A stretch of 64,000 nucleotides of DNA, from positions 186,001 through 250,000 of the forward strand of contig JAITYX010000104.1 of assembly GCA_021018815.1 (NCBI GenBank). The letters run 5' to 3'. How positions within the stretch are numbered: position 1 is the first letter of the stretch; each line of letters opens with the position of its first letter. Position numbers and translations under genes: made by a program. This stretch comes from Talinum fruticosum. Its lineage: Eukaryota > Streptophyta > Magnoliopsida > Caryophyllales > Talinaceae. The notes below the pieces were generated by a model. The model searched no databases and had not been told where the DNA came from. It saw nothing but the letters and a program-made list of their open reading frames with translations. Shown one piece after another: positions 1-11,509 of this stretch.

Positions 1-512
1 ACACACATATCATATTGTGTGTGCTTGTCGACCTTTAGAGGAGTGAGAATTGGATCCGTTCTTTGTTATTGTGTGATCCTTGTAGACTTTTGTGTCTAAA
101 GTGTACGAGAACCCTTTGACTTAGAACTATGGTATGAAATTAAAGTCGATGTTGCTACTTTAATGTGTTTTCCAAGGGCTAAGATGTTTGCGATCCAGTG
201 AATCACATTAGGCAAGTAGCTGAGCCGAGATGTAATATCATGAGTGTCCAAGGAAGAATTTTTCCATCTTCATCATATCAGCCTAGGCGCTTATATTTGG
301 AATATAATCATATGATATATCTCATAAGCATAAAGGGACGAGTATATGCTTTAGATGATGTTTTGAAAAATTTAGGTTGTCATTTTTTGTGAAAGTGTTA
401 TGTTAGTTAGATCGTGACTTAATATAACACTACTGGTTACTTATGGTCGCACGCCTCATTCCCTGTATGAAATGTGTAGAGATATGTTTACATAGAGAGA
501 AGTATAACTTAC
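1..512. other. Unassigned flanking DNA left of element A
   Basis: No gene is recognised. The stretch is moderately AT-rich, and its only open frame (64 codons from 198) has no recognisable motif. Across the insertion of element A it is continuous with 11312-11509. Together they may be an older LTR or repeat, but I found no PBS, PPT or terminal repeats to prove it. Confidence 0.4.
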
Positions 513-518
513 GGTTTA
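513..518. repeat. Target-site duplication of element A, left copy (GGTTTA)
   Basis: GGTTTA directly precedes the TG terminus of the left LTR and is repeated at 11306-11311 directly after the right LTR. It could be read as 5 bp if the outer LTR base is counted as element. Confidence 0.8.
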
Positions 519-2048
519 TGAAGGTTTGCTCGGGAGAGTCCGAGTCACCCTAGAGGGGGTGAATAGGGTGATAGAAAAATCTTTTAGAAAATTCGCACTT
601 TTGTGCAGAAATGTTGCAAAGACAGATTACGAGTCTAAAGACAGAGTCGAAAAGATTGGACTCGAAGTCGGTGAATCGGAAGAAGCAAAAGCAATAAGGT
701 CATGTCTGAGCCTAGAATGAACTCGGAAAGTGAACACGAGAGATTTTACGTGGAAACCCTCCCGGGGCAGAAAACCACGGCCCGTGTCAATCCGGACACG
801 AAGTCAAATCCACTATTTTGAGTCCACAAAATACCGTGAACTTGATCGAACCCGAGTTGCTCCCTTGGACAACGCTATATAAGTTTTCCTAGACTCAAAA
901 ATTCCCTTATCCGATCTAGTACTTCCTAGCTGAGATAACCCTTACAGCTAGGGACAACTAAGCTGAGTTAACCCTTACGGCTTAGTCAAGGGACCTTACA
1001 AAGAATGTAAGAAGTGTTTGTGACGAAGTACACGACCTTACAACTCGAAAGTAATGAATTACAGAGTGGGAGTTGTAAGTTGAAGATTGAGAGTAAATAC
1101 AATGACTTCTATCAAGTAAGTGTATAGACAATATGTTCGGCAACCTTCAAGTCTTGTGAAGTGGCTTCTATTTATAGATAACCCAGCAGAGTAGCCGTTA
1201 TCTTCATCTGCCGACCGAGAGTCCTCTCGTGACCGTTGTGAAAGGCTTTCGAGTCACTCGAAAGTATCCGTTGAAATATGGACGTTGGACAACGGTTTAA
1301 CTCTCTTGGAAGTCCCAAAACCATCGGTTGTGTCTTGAAAAATGAGGTGGAAACCACCGTTAGGCTTAGCGTTCCGAGTTTTCCGGATATGGAAGCGCAG
1401 CGGCTTCGACACAATCTTACGGGACTAGAGCGGGGAAGGTGAAAAGCCATATCTCGCTAGTGATTTGACGATTCGAAGCCGGCTACTTTTGTAGTTTGAA
1501 AAGATATCCTCGATTGAATAACCTACAAAAGTAAGACACCTTCGGTTCTCAAAGTATAAAATACTTTGGTCCAAGGTTAGACACGAGATAATAAAATAAT
1601 TATGAAAATTACGTAATTGATTATCCGAGTCGAAGAGAAATGGAACTTTACGAGTCTAATATCCATGATACTCGGAATTCCATATGACTTAGTCTTAGGT
1701 AAAGAACCAAGTTCCAAAAATGAATATCGAGTGGAAAAAAACTTGATGTAGACTAAGCACGAAAAGAACTACGAATGCCGACTTTGCAAACAATAGAGTA
1801 GATAATCACAAGTCGGATTACGAGTGAGAGTGGACTCGGAATAAAGAACAAGTTTTCGAGTCGCTAACCGAAAGCGATTAAAGATATAAGTGAAGGCCAA
1901 AACGCATAGAAAAGATACTATATCACTCAAGTAAGTTTCTAAGACACGAGAGAATGCCTTGGAATCAAAACACTATATGAATGACATCGTTATACCCGAT
2001 TCCTTTTGCATGACTCAGAAAGATATAGAGCGAGTGTCCGAGTCTTCA
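519..2048 (-). repeat. 3' LTR of element A
   Basis: The LTR reads TG...CA on both strands. It starts with TGAAGGTTTGCTCGGG on the plus strand and ends with GAGTCTTCA before the PPT. It aligns end to end with 9781-11305. Short ORFs inside it are not genes. Confidence 0.92.
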
Positions 2049-2049
2049 A

Positions 2050-2061
2050 TCTCCCCTTTTT
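2050..2061 (-). other. Polypurine tract of element A
   Basis: The minus strand reads AAAAAGGGGAGA directly upstream of the 3' LTR, which is the plus-strand primer site for reverse transcription. The same tract is present in elements B and D. Confidence 0.85.
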
Positions 2062-2341
2062 GATGAAAGGCATTCCATACTTAAACGAAACTTTGTTATA
2101 AGAAAAAAATAGATCGATTCCGAGTAGTTTGAGTAAAAGTAAGGCATAATGAATGGATCGGAGCAATGTACACTATATCACAACGAAATTAAAGTATGCT
2201 TGAACTCATTAACTCGGAAAAGAAAGAACTCGAGACATTAATAATGAAATGCATCAATTCATTAAAAGAAATTACAAGGGCGGAACGAACTCCCCTAGAC
2301 AAGACAACCGAGTTTCGACTACATTTTCTCCCCCTTGCCTT

Positions 2342-4076
2342 TCAGCAAAAACAAGAAACAAAAAGAAGGGAGAAAAGTACAAGTAATACACATAAGTTGT
2401 CCGGAAAAAAGAAAATTTTGAAACAGAAATGCTGGAGACACCGAGGAATCGTGACTCGGTGCATGGCTCCAACTAGGAAAGAGGGGATTTCGAGTGGAGG
2501 CGGAGGTGCGCCGGCGCCGATAAGATCTTGACGATGTGCTTGAGCGCGGCGAAGGGAGAACCGGAACAATTCGCAGGGGCTCGGCTCCGAGTGGCCGACC
2601 CGGAGAAAGTGGATCGAGGGGTTCTTCCCTTGGGACCTCGGGGACTGGAGGGGCTGCTCTGGCGACTCGGCTGGAGGAGCGAGATCTTCGACCCACTCGG
2701 ACCGCTGTCCGAGCTGAGTACAGACAATTTGAGCTTGGGGAGCAGGCTGTCCCTCGGCAGCTGCCACGGCCTCTTCTTCCCTTGGCCCGGAAGGAGCTGC
2801 CTCGGCCGCGAGTTCCTCGGCGTCCTCCGCTGCATCTACGACTTCTTCCTCTCGCTTCCTCTCGCTTCCTCGCTGTCCGAGGAGGTCGGGCTCGGGCTCG
2901 AAGACACCTCGGATGTGTCGAGTCATCCGGGTCCTGAGCCGCCTTGGACCGTCTCTCTCGAGGAGCTCGGCCGGCTCCTTCGCTCCTTAACCAGCTCTCT
3001 CATCTCAAGAACGAGAGACTGCTGCTCTCGGATTTGGGATCGACCGGTCTTTTGGTTGATGGTCGGACCACGAAGAACAGAACTTGAAACCCCGAGCATG
3101 TCTCCGAAGTCGAAGACACAGAGGTGATCTTGTCCATGAAGACAGGGGACAAGAGGGCGAGAGAGAGTTTTGGAAGCACCTGGAGGTGGAGGCACCACCA
3201 GGTGAAGAGGGAAGAGGGAGAGGGGTTGATTTCGAGTCCGAGGTGGAGAAGGAGGCCTCGGCTCCGAGTTGTGAACCCGGACACCGGGGTTAGTTTCTCG
3301 GTATCCGTACCCTCGGAGTTCCTTCTTGCCGACCACAATAGCCGCTTCGGACACCGCGTTAGGGTCGAGAGGAAGAGGAACTTGGAATTGTTTGAAGACA
3401 AGGGTGAGAAGAGCACCGAAAGGAAGGGAGGTGTTCTTCTTGGTTTGAAGTTGAGCTGGCACAGTGGCCATCCGCTCAATGATGGAGGGGAAGAGGTCGA
3501 CTTCGTATCCCTCCGGGATATCGAAGAGGGCTTTGAGGTGCTTGGAGTTGGGGTTCTCCTTGCTAGAATGCTTGTGAGAAGAAGGTTCTCATCGGCAGGA
3601 AACACGAAGCCTGGCTTCGACTTCAACCGAGTCACGTAAAAGTTCTTTCCGGACCCGGGAATTCTTTAGCATACTTTTCAAAGAAGTCGTCGGCGACTTC
3701 AAGTGAAGGGATAGGGTTGCTGTTCAAGAAGAGAGAAGATACTTTGAACAGTCGGTGAAGGAAGGAGGAGTTGATACGAACAGTAATGTTCCGAACCCTA
3801 GAGGTTAGAACATTTTCGAGTGAGAGAGGTGAGTATAGAACTCGAAACGAGTTCGGGATAGATGAACTCACTGAAACACAAGAAAGGGTAGACTCCGGTG
3901 GTTTGAATGTTGGACAACCAGGAGAATTTGGTTGTTGGGAAGAACTTGTCGTCCAGACGCAAGATGCTCTGGGTGACAATGGGTTTAGAAGGGGTTGAGC
4001 TTTACGGCTTGTTGGTGCGAGGCTTTTTAGAGGAGGAGGAAACCCGGAAATCGGGATGGTTTCCGCGTTTAGGCAT
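2342..4076 (-). pseudogene. Third ORF (env-like position) of element A, frame-broken
   Basis: This ORF lies between pol and the 3' LTR, where Sireviruses carry an extra, sometimes env-like, ORF. An ATG at 4076 opens a basic start (MPKRG...). After it come a block with a YPELV/FY-type signature in the homologous copies (IPNSF here), a conserved LLHRLFKVSSLF segment, a DDFFEKYAKEFP segment, a proline/serine-rich middle and an acidic Glu/Ala-rich tail rich in REEE and AAEA runs. The frame shifts several times, so the end is uncertain (stops near 2473 and 2342). I see no signal peptide or clear transmembrane span, so an envelope function is not supported. It resembles proteins annotated as putative plant transposon protein. 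That name rests on pattern recognition, not a search. Confidence 0.65.
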
Positions 4077-4345
4077 TGTGAGAGATGAAAAGATGAAACT
4101 TTTCGAAAGAGAAAGAGAAAGAGATGTAGAAGAGAAGAAAACGAAAGTGGTAGAAGAAAATGAGAAGAGAGCAGATCGAACACTTACGAGAGAGAGAGAG
4201 AGCTTCTTCACGTAGAAATGGTACACTTGCGGACGATCAAGGCTCACTGTTCACGTAGAAAACTTCCGCGAGAGGGTTTTCGTTTGAGAGGGAAGGAGTT
4301 TGAGAATACCGAGATGAAGATGGATAGACGTTATTTATAAATAGT
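4077..4345 (-). promoter_or_regulatory. Putative internal promoter and leader of the third ORF, element A
   Basis: A TATAAATA box on the minus strand (4332-4339) lies about 250 bp upstream of the third-ORF ATG and about 400 bp after the pol stop. The leader between is strongly pyrimidine-rich on the sense strand. It holds a consensus 5' splice site, GTAAGT, at 4182-4187. Equivalent boxes at the same place occur in B (three copies), C and D. Promoter activity is inferred. Confidence 0.55.
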
Positions 4346-4734
4346 ACGCGCGCCCGTTCACTATCCGTTAAGTAACTCCGTTCCGTCTTTCCCGTCCATC
4401 GATCATTAATGCCTGGTGTGACAGTTCTTCTTCAACGGTTGAGATAACAACGGTTTGAAATCTGCGGTTAAGATCCGATCGCAGCGCTCGAGAAAGAGAG
4501 AGAAAACGGGTTTGAAAAGATAATCCGAAACTCTCCACTGTTCTAGAGATAGTTTCAGAAAATTTGATGTCCAAATTTCTCTTACGTCCGAGTTTGACTC
4601 GGAAAAGTTTCGAGTGACTCGAAACACGAAATAACTATCAGCCCAAGTATCACATGATCAACTCGAACCAATGGTTATTTACAACTAAAGCACATAGCAC
4701 AAAAAAAAAAAAATTCAAGAATCATAACGCGAAA

Positions 4735-5330
4735 CTAAGCATTTAACATACCAAGCTCATTCCGAATAAAACAGAATTGATCTTCACCAAGTGGCTTAGT
4801 GAAGATATCAGCTAATTGAAGATTAGTTGGAATGAATTCAAGTGTAATATCACCCTTTTCCGAGTGATCGCGTAAGAAATGATACCGACCTCAATATGCT
4901 TTGTTTTTGAGTGCTTGGACAGGATTCTTAGTGATACTGATTGCGCTTTGATTGTCACACTTGATTGGAACCGAGTTGAGACATAATCCGAGATCCTTCA
5001 AGTGTTGTTTTATCCGAGAGAATCCGAGCGCAACAAGCTCCAGCGGCAATATATTCAGCTTCGCAGTTGATAGAGCTACCGAGTTTTGCTTCTTTGAGTG
5101 CCAGGATATTAGGGATTGACCCGAAGCCGGCAAGCTCCGGATGTGCTCTTTCGATCAACTTTGTATCCTGCGTAGTCCGCATCCGAGTACCCGGTCGGAC
5201 TCGGTTCGAGTCTCCGGAGTACCACGATCCTAGATTCCGAGTGCTCGCGAGATATCTCGAATATTCTCTTCACCGCGAGTGAGATGTGATTCTTTTGGAT
5301 TAGCTTGAAATCGTGCACATAAGCAAACAC
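4735..5330 (-). pseudogene. RNase H domain of element A pol
   Basis: The copia RNase H shows its usual blocks on the minus strand: DADYAGYKVDRKSTSG near 5200-5260, SLISWHSKKQNSVALST near 5060-5110, KCDNQSAISITKN near 4925-4965, and the pol end PLGEDQFCFIRNELGML with a stop at 4735. At least two frame changes separate these blocks. It removes RNA from the RNA-DNA hybrid during reverse transcription. Confidence 0.85.
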
Positions 5331-5413
5331 TGAACATTATATCCGGTCCGCTCGAAGTAAGATATAGCAGTGATCCAATCATACCTCGATAGAGTTTCGA
5401 TCTACTGCTTTAC

Positions 5414-6240
5414 CTATCTCATCTCGAGTCGAGTTTTATACTCGTCGCTCATAGGAGTAGATGCGTGCTTTGCATCTTGAAGTTTGTATTTCTTCGGCAG
5501 TTCCTTGGTGTACTTTGATTGATGGACAAAGATTCCATTTTTGTCTTGTTTGATTTGCAGCCCAAGGAAGAAATTGAGTTCTCCCATCATACTCATTTGG
5601 AACTCTTGGCTCATCAACTCGAGAAAATTCTCGGCACGTAAATTCATTAGTAGCACCGAAAATAATATCATCAACATATATTTGAACAATGAGAAAATCT
5701 TTCCCTTTGGTCTTTATGAATAGGGTCTTGTCGATCCGACCTCTTTTAAAATCATTTTGAACCAGGAAGCTACTCGGTCTTTCGTACCAAGCTCTAGGGG
5801 CTTGCTTAAGACCATAGAGAGCCTTTTGAAGTTTGAAAACATGATTTGGAAATTCTGAGTTTTCAAAACCAGGAGGTCTGCTCGACATAGACTTCTTCTT
5901 CAATAAAACCATTGAGAAAGGCACACTTAACATCCATTTGATATAATTTAATATGCATGCAGGATGCAAATGCCAACAGATATTCTAATGGCTTCAATTC
6001 TAGCTACTCGGTGCAAAGGTTTCCCCACAATCAATTCCTTCTTCTTGATTGTAACCCCGAGCTACAAGTCTAGCCTTGTTTCGACTACTATTCCACCCTC
6101 ATCCAGTTTGTTTTTGAAAACCCATTTGGTTCCTATAACTGGGTGGTCGGAAGGTCGGTTGGTCGAGTCCGGACTTGGTTTCTCTCGAATTGATTCAGCT
6201 CCTCTTGCATGGCCTCTACCCATTCGGGTTCATTAAGGGC
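5414..6240 (-). pseudogene. Reverse transcriptase domain of element A pol
   Basis: The copia-type RT (RVT_2) is read on the minus strand. The block NHVFKLQKALYGLKQAPRAWY precedes the catalytic YVDDIIFGAT motif near 5650-5690 and ELNFFLGLQIKQDKNGIFVHQ near 5520-5590. The N-terminal part (ETFAP region, 5950-6200) is visible only across frameshifts. With the RNase H it would copy the genomic RNA into DNA inside virus-like particles. Confidence 0.85.
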
Positions 6241-6535
6241 TTCTAGTGCATTTTTGGGTTCGGTTAGTGAAATGAATGCGGTGAATGCACATAGATTATG
6301 AAGAGAAGAACTTGTTCTTACCCCACTGTTGATATCGAAATAATGTTTTCTTGGGGATGACTGGAAGTAAATTTGAATGCTTTACCAGTTCTTTGATTCA
6401 CCAGGTTTGTTGGTTAAATTGCTTGATCTTCGAAGCTTGTTACGAGTGATCCTTTTCATTGACTTGCTCGTTCGAGCGACCTCTAGAGTTGTCTCATTCC
6501 GAGCTTCCTCGTTCGAGTGGTCTCCTTACGAGTCT

Positions 6536-7486
6536 TTATAGACTCCTCTTCGTCATCATCCTTTCGAGCTTCGGTTCCGAGTATGAAGATTCACTTGGTT
6601 TTCCCTGTTCAAGCTCATCAAACACTACGTGGATACTTTCTTCCACTTTGTTAGTTCTCTTGTTGAATATACGGTAGGCTTTGCTATGAGAAGAGTAACC
6701 TAGAAAGATTCCTTCGTCCGACCGAGCATCAAACTTGGTCGGATGATCCTTACCGTTGTTGTGGACAAAGCACTTACACCCGAAAGATCCGAAATAGGAA
6801 ATATTTGGCTTCCTCCCTTTGTAGAGCTCATAAGGTGTTTTCTTCGAATGGGTCCGATGAGGCATCGATTGAGAGTGTAGTTGGCTGTGTTTACTCGCCT
6901 CCGCCCGTAAATAGTAAGGCGGGTTGTGTTCAATCATCATCGTCCTTGCTATTTCTTCAAGGGTTCTGTTCTTTCTCTCAACTACTCCATTCTGTTGAGG
7001 AGTTCTAGGTGCTGAGAAGTTATGAGAAATTCCGTTCTTGTCACAAAACTCGAGAATTCCGAGTAATCGAACTCCCTTCCATGGTCGGTTCGAATCTTTT
7101 GAATCTGAGTCCGAGACTCAACTTGAATCTTTCTACAGAGCTTGCTGAACTCCTTGAAGGCCTCATTCTTATGCTTCGGAAAACACACCCAGGTAAATCT
7201 TGAAAAATCATCAATAATAACAAGTATGTATGATTTACCTCCGAGACTCTTCACGAGGATTTCACCACATAAGTCCATGTGTAGTAATTCAAGCACGTTG
7301 GATGTGGAAACTGTCTTCAGAGATTTGAATGAAGATCTGACTTGTTTCCCTTTGGTGCATGCTCCACATACTTTATCCTTCTCAAACGCACAGTTAGGTA
7401 ATCCTCTAACCGGATGATGAGATGCAAGCTTTTTGAGAGTATGCATGCTAATATGACCTAATCTACGATGCCAAATCCAAGAATCA
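6536..7486 (-). pseudogene. Integrase of element A pol
   Basis: An HHCC zinc-binding start (WHRRLGHIS, then CGACTKGKQ) precedes the catalytic core with VIIDDFSRFTWV and IRTDHGREF, which hold the two catalytic Asp residues. The C-terminal block GCKCFVHNNGKDH ... SDEGIFLGYSSHSKAYRIFN follows. A frame change separates the core from the C-terminal part near 6940-7000. Integrase upstream of RT marks the element as copia. Confidence 0.85.
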
Positions 7487-7502
7487 TCTTGAAGATATGC
7501 TT

Positions 7503-7890
7503 TTAAACATGATAAGTTCCGGCTAGGGTCGAGAGAGGAATAATGTAGGTATTACCCGATCTTTTACCCGAGAGCTTTACCTCTTTGGTGGTCTCATCCG
7601 TGATGTAGCACTTGGATTGAGTGAATTTTACCTCTTGACCTTTGTCACAAAGCTGGGAGATGCTAAGTAAGTTGTACTTAAGTCCTTTGACAAGGTAGAC
7701 TGGGCTCACCAGATTGTTTCCATTACCAATCTTCCCAATGCCCACTATCTTGCCCTTGCTGTCATCACCAAAGGTCACCTTTCCTCCTTTATATGACTCT
7801 AGCTCGGAAAAGAGTCCTTGGTCACCCGACATATGTCGAGAACATCCGCTGTCCAGTACCGGTGTCCTTTTGATCTTTTCGAGTGACCTG
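7503..7890 (-). pseudogene. Protease and gag-pre-integrase region of element A
   Basis: The retrotransposon aspartic protease signature LDSGCSRHMSGD lies near 7815-7855 with the DSG active-site triad. VTFGDDSKGKIVGIGKIGN and YNLLSISQLCDKG follow, typical of the plant copia protease to pre-integrase segment. The open stretch runs without a stop to 7503. Its upstream join to gag is not in frame. Confidence 0.8.
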
Positions 7891-8599
7891 CAAAACAGAG
7901 AAAATCTAACCCTTCTCACTTCCTCTAACGAACCCAAGTAACATTCCTTACTCGTGGTCCTTTTACGAGGAAGAAGGTGCTTCGGAACCCGATTTGAATG
8001 ACTCTGGTTTTAGTCCGATTCCGAGTCTTCTTCTTTTCGGAGAACCGAGTCCGTGTCTCTTTCCTTTTAAAAACCTTTCCTTTTGAAACAGAGGAGAAAG
8101 ATTTCTTTTTATAAGTAGGTCCGGGTTTAGTCCTCCTTTCATGAATAGGACCATGCTCGACCTTTTTGAACTTAACAGTTCTGGAATCCTTTTGAACAAT
8201 TCCGAGTAAGAATTAGATTCTTCCTCTTTGTTGAAACCAAGACCTTCTTTTCGAAATGAGACACATTGTGATCCTAAGAGCATATCAAGGTTCTTCCGTC
8301 CTTGAGAAAACTTTAAAACCAGCTCTTGAGACTCAGTGAGCTTCGTTTCGCTTGCTCATTTTCTTTTCCGAGTAACTCGGACTCGGTCTCATTAGTTTGA
8401 GCACTTGTCTTGAGTTCTCCGAGTGTGAGTCTCGGCTTTTCCAATTCATTTTTTAAAGAAGTGCTCTCGAAGTGATTGACTCAAGTTGTTCCTTGAAATG
8501 TGAAGAATCGGAATTGGACTTTTCTTCCAAAGTAAAGATGTATTTAGCTAAATCAACTTTGGAGAATTTGAGGAAGTAGTTTATTACCTCTTAAGGATC

Positions 8600-9721
8600 G
8601 GTTTCCTCATTATCTCGAGTCCGTGATGCGAGTCCGACTCTTTTCGGCTTCCGAGTCGATCATAGCCATTAGACACTTTGAGTCATCTCGAATCCTCGTC
8701 GTCTTCGGCTGATTCCTCATCGCTCCAAGTTGCCATCATGGCCTTCTTCTTCTTCCTCGTCCCTTCTTCGTTTTGGACGAGTCCTTGACTATGTGGTCTT
8801 TGCTCGCCACATTCAAAACATCCGGAATTCTTAGACAAAGATAACTTTGAGGGTGAAGAAAACTTACCTTTTCTCGTCTCTCTTGTCCTTTTGTAGAATT
8901 CTTCTTTTGGTCTTTTGTCCCATCTTTTGTGCTTCATCATTTTCTTGAAGCCTCTTGCAATGAGTGCCATGGGATCATCTTCCGAGTCGGAGGAGCTTGG
9001 ACTTGCTTCTTTGGATTCCGAGGCTTTAAGTGCGACGTTCCTTTTGGAAGTACCCTCAGCATCTTCTTCTTCCGGATGTATCTCATGAGTCGAAGCTTTC
9101 CAATGAGCTCGTCCGGTTTCAAGAGTGAGAGGTTTTGAGCCTCTTCTATGGCAGTTACCTTAGGACCCCATCGTTTCTTGGGTAGGCTTCGAGAATTTTC
9201 CGACACATTTCTTCATGGGAGATTTTCTTTCCCGGAGATTTGAGATTGTTGGTGATCTCGGTGAAGCGTATGAACATCCGAGTAATGTTCTCTTCTGGCT
9301 CCATTTTGAAAAGCTCATATTTGTGAAGATACTTGGCTGATCTTCGCTTGTCTCACCCGACTTGTACCTTCATAGGTGTTGACCGAGTGTCCCACACCTC
9401 TTTAGCAGAGTCACGAGCGGAGACTCGATTATATTCTTCCGAGCTTATGGCGCACATGAGGATGTTCATGGCTTTGAAGTTCTTTCGAACTTCTCCGCTT
9501 CCACCGGCGTGAACTCGGCCTTTGTCTTTGGAAGTATTCCGAATTCATCTGTCTTCGTTGGAATGTAGTTTCCTTGTTGTATGATTTCCCATACTTCTTC
9601 GTCGTGATCCATAAGGAAACATTCCATCGGCTTCTTCCAAGTGACCGAAACTTGAACCTTTGAATTTTGGTGGCCTCGTTGGAAGATCTACCTTCGTCAA
9701 ACTCTCCGGTGTTCGAGCCAT
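8600..9721 (-). pseudogene. gag of element A with zinc knuckle
   Basis: An ATG at 9721 (MARTPESL) lies about 45 bp after the PBS. A UBN2-type Gag follows across frameshifts: a nucleocapsid-like block with YELFKMEPEENITRMF, then SHEEMC and VTAIEEAQNLSLLKPDELIGKL (9060-9200). The zinc knuckle near 8781-8825 reads CFECG but its later ligands are out of register. The same site in element B has a clean CCHC. The two differ by CGAG against CAG and CTCG against CTG, so the break may be an assembly error. Gag forms the particle and binds RNA. Confidence 0.75.
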
Positions 9722-9766
9722 CCGATCTTTAAACCTTTGGACTGTTAGATCCTTTCCGAAAGGCTA

Positions 9767-9778
9767 AGCTCGATACCA
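9767..9778 (-). other. Primer binding site of element A (initiator tRNA-Met)
   Basis: The minus strand reads TGGTATCGAGCT two bases inside the 5' LTR, close to the TGGTATCAGAGC complement of plant initiator Met tRNA. It differs by loss of an A in the CAGAG segment, the same type of change seen at many CHG sites here. Confidence 0.85.
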
Positions 9779-9780
9779 AT

Positions 9781-11305
9781 TGAAGGTTTGCTCGGGAGAG
9801 TCCGAGTCACCCTAGAGGGGGTGAATAGGGTGATAGAAAAATCTTTTAGAAAATTCGCACTTTTGTGCGTAAATGTTGCAAAGACAGATTCCGAGTCTAA
9901 AGACAGAGTCGAAAAGATTGGACTCGAAGTCGGTGAATCGAAGAAGCAAAAGCACTAAGGCCGTCCGAGCCTAGAATGAACTCGTAAAGTGAACACAGAG
10001 ATTTTACGTGGAAACCCTCCTGGGCAGAAAACCACGGCCCGTGTCAATCCGGACACGAAGTCAAATCCACTATTTTGAGTCCACAAAATACCGTGAACTT
10101 GATCGAACCCGAGTTGCTCCCTTGGACAACTCTATACAAGTTTTCCTAGACTCGAAATTCCCTTATCCGATCTAGTACTTCCTAGCCGAGATAACCCTTA
10201 CAGCTTAGGGACAACTAAGCTGAGTTAACCCTTACGGCTTAGTCAAGGGACCTTACAAAGAATGTAAGAAGTGTTTGTGACGAAGTACAAGACCTTACAA
10301 CTCGTAAAGTAATGAATTACAGAGTGGGAGTTGTAAGTTGAAGATTGAGAGTAAATACAATGACTTCTATCAAGTAAGTGTATAGACAATATGTTCGGCA
10401 ACCTTCAAGTCTTGTGAAGTGGCTTCTATTTATAGATAACCCAGCAGAGTAGCCGTTATCTTCATCTCGCTGACCGAGAGTCCTCTCGTGACCGTTGTGA
10501 AAGGCTTTCCGAGTCACTCGAAAGTATCCGTTGAAATATGGACGTTGGACAACGGTTTAACTCTCTTGGAAGTCCCAAAACCATCGGTTGTGTCTTGAAA
10601 AATGAGGTGGAAACCACCGTTAGGCTTAGCGTTCAGGTTTTCCGGATATGGAAGCGCATGCGACTTCGACACAATCTTCCGGGACTAGAGCGAGGGAAGG
10701 TGAAAAGCCATATCCGCTAGTGATTTGACGTTCGAGCTCGGCTACTTTTGTAGTTTGAAAAATATCCTCGATTGAATAACCTACAAAAGTAAGACACCTT
10801 CGGTTCTCAAAGTATAAAATACTTTGGTCCAAGGTTAGACACGAGATAATAAAATAATTATGAAAATTACGTAATTGATTATCCGAGTCGAAGAGAAATG
10901 GAACTTTCTGAGTCTAATATCCATGATACTCGGAATTCCATATGACTTAGTCTTAGGTAAAGAACCAAGTTCCAAAAATGAATATCGAGTGGAAAAAAAC
11001 TTGATGTAGACTAAGCACGAAAAGAACTACGAATGCCGACTTTGCAAACAATAGAGTAGATAATCACAAGTCGATTCTGAGTGAGAGTGGACTCGGAATA
11101 AAGAACAAGTTTTCCGAGTCGCTAACCGAAAGCGATTAAAGATATAAGTGAAGGCCAAAACGCATAGAAAAGATACTATATCACTCAAGTAAGTTTCTAA
11201 GACACAGAGAATGCCTTGGAATCAAAACACTATATGAATGACATCGTTATACTCGATTCCTTTTGCATGACTCGGAAAGATATAGAGCAGATGTCTCGAG
11301 TCTTC
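9781..11305 (-). repeat. 5' LTR of element A
   Basis: It pairs with 519-2048 along its length. Visible mismatches are concentrated at CAG, CTG and CCG sites. The outer end is TCTTC followed by the target-site duplication. Confidence 0.92.
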
Positions 11306-11311
11306 GGTTTA
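11306..11311. repeat. Target-site duplication of element A, right copy (GGTTTA)
   Basis: It is identical to 513-518 and marks the outer end of the 5' LTR. Confidence 0.8.
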
Positions 11312-11509
11312 TGTGGCCGAGTAGGAGTTGTTGGCTGTTTTATGTAATGGCCACAATCAATAGAATTGATCTCGAGAATCAATTTTACACAAGGGAGTTG
11401 ATTTGGGAAATCAATTACCATTTATTTAGCCTATTAAGTATGAGCTGATATTACACTTTTAATAGAAAAAGTGACTGATTCTAAATTAACGAAGAATCGA
11501 AATAGAATT
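11312..11509. other. Unassigned DNA between element A and the solo LTR
   Basis: This is the right-hand continuation of the pre-insertion sequence of 1-512. No gene or structured RNA is seen. Confidence 0.4.

Larger units (their letters stand above)
519..11305 (-). mobile_element. Element A: full-length Ty1/copia (Sirevirus-like) retrotransposon
   Basis: A 10.8-kb element is transcribed on the minus strand. Two near-identical LTRs of about 1.53 kb bracket, in transcription order, an initiator-Met PBS, gag with a zinc knuckle, protease, integrase, RT, RNase H, a third ORF and a polypurine tract. Integrase before RT defines Ty1/copia. The LTR end with its CTATTCACCCCCTCTAG-type block, the large size and an extra ORF after pol point to the Sirevirus (SIRE/Opie/Ji) lineage. 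A target-site duplication flanks it. LTR differences are few and cluster at CHG trinucleotides, so the insertion is young. The gag-pol frame is broken in several places as printed. Its orientation matches the adjacent terpene synthase gene. Confidence 0.93.

Noticed and set aside
1172..1450. 92-codon minus-strand ORF, similar to others at 12185, 39262, 45385 and 49689
   Set aside because: It lies within LTRs at equivalent positions; it is repeat sequence with no start context or domain.
2528..3639. Long plus-strand ORFs (199 and 171 codons) opposite the third ORF of element A
   Set aside because: They are mirror frames of the GC-rich minus-strand ORF; the same frames in B and D are not conserved as plus-strand proteins.
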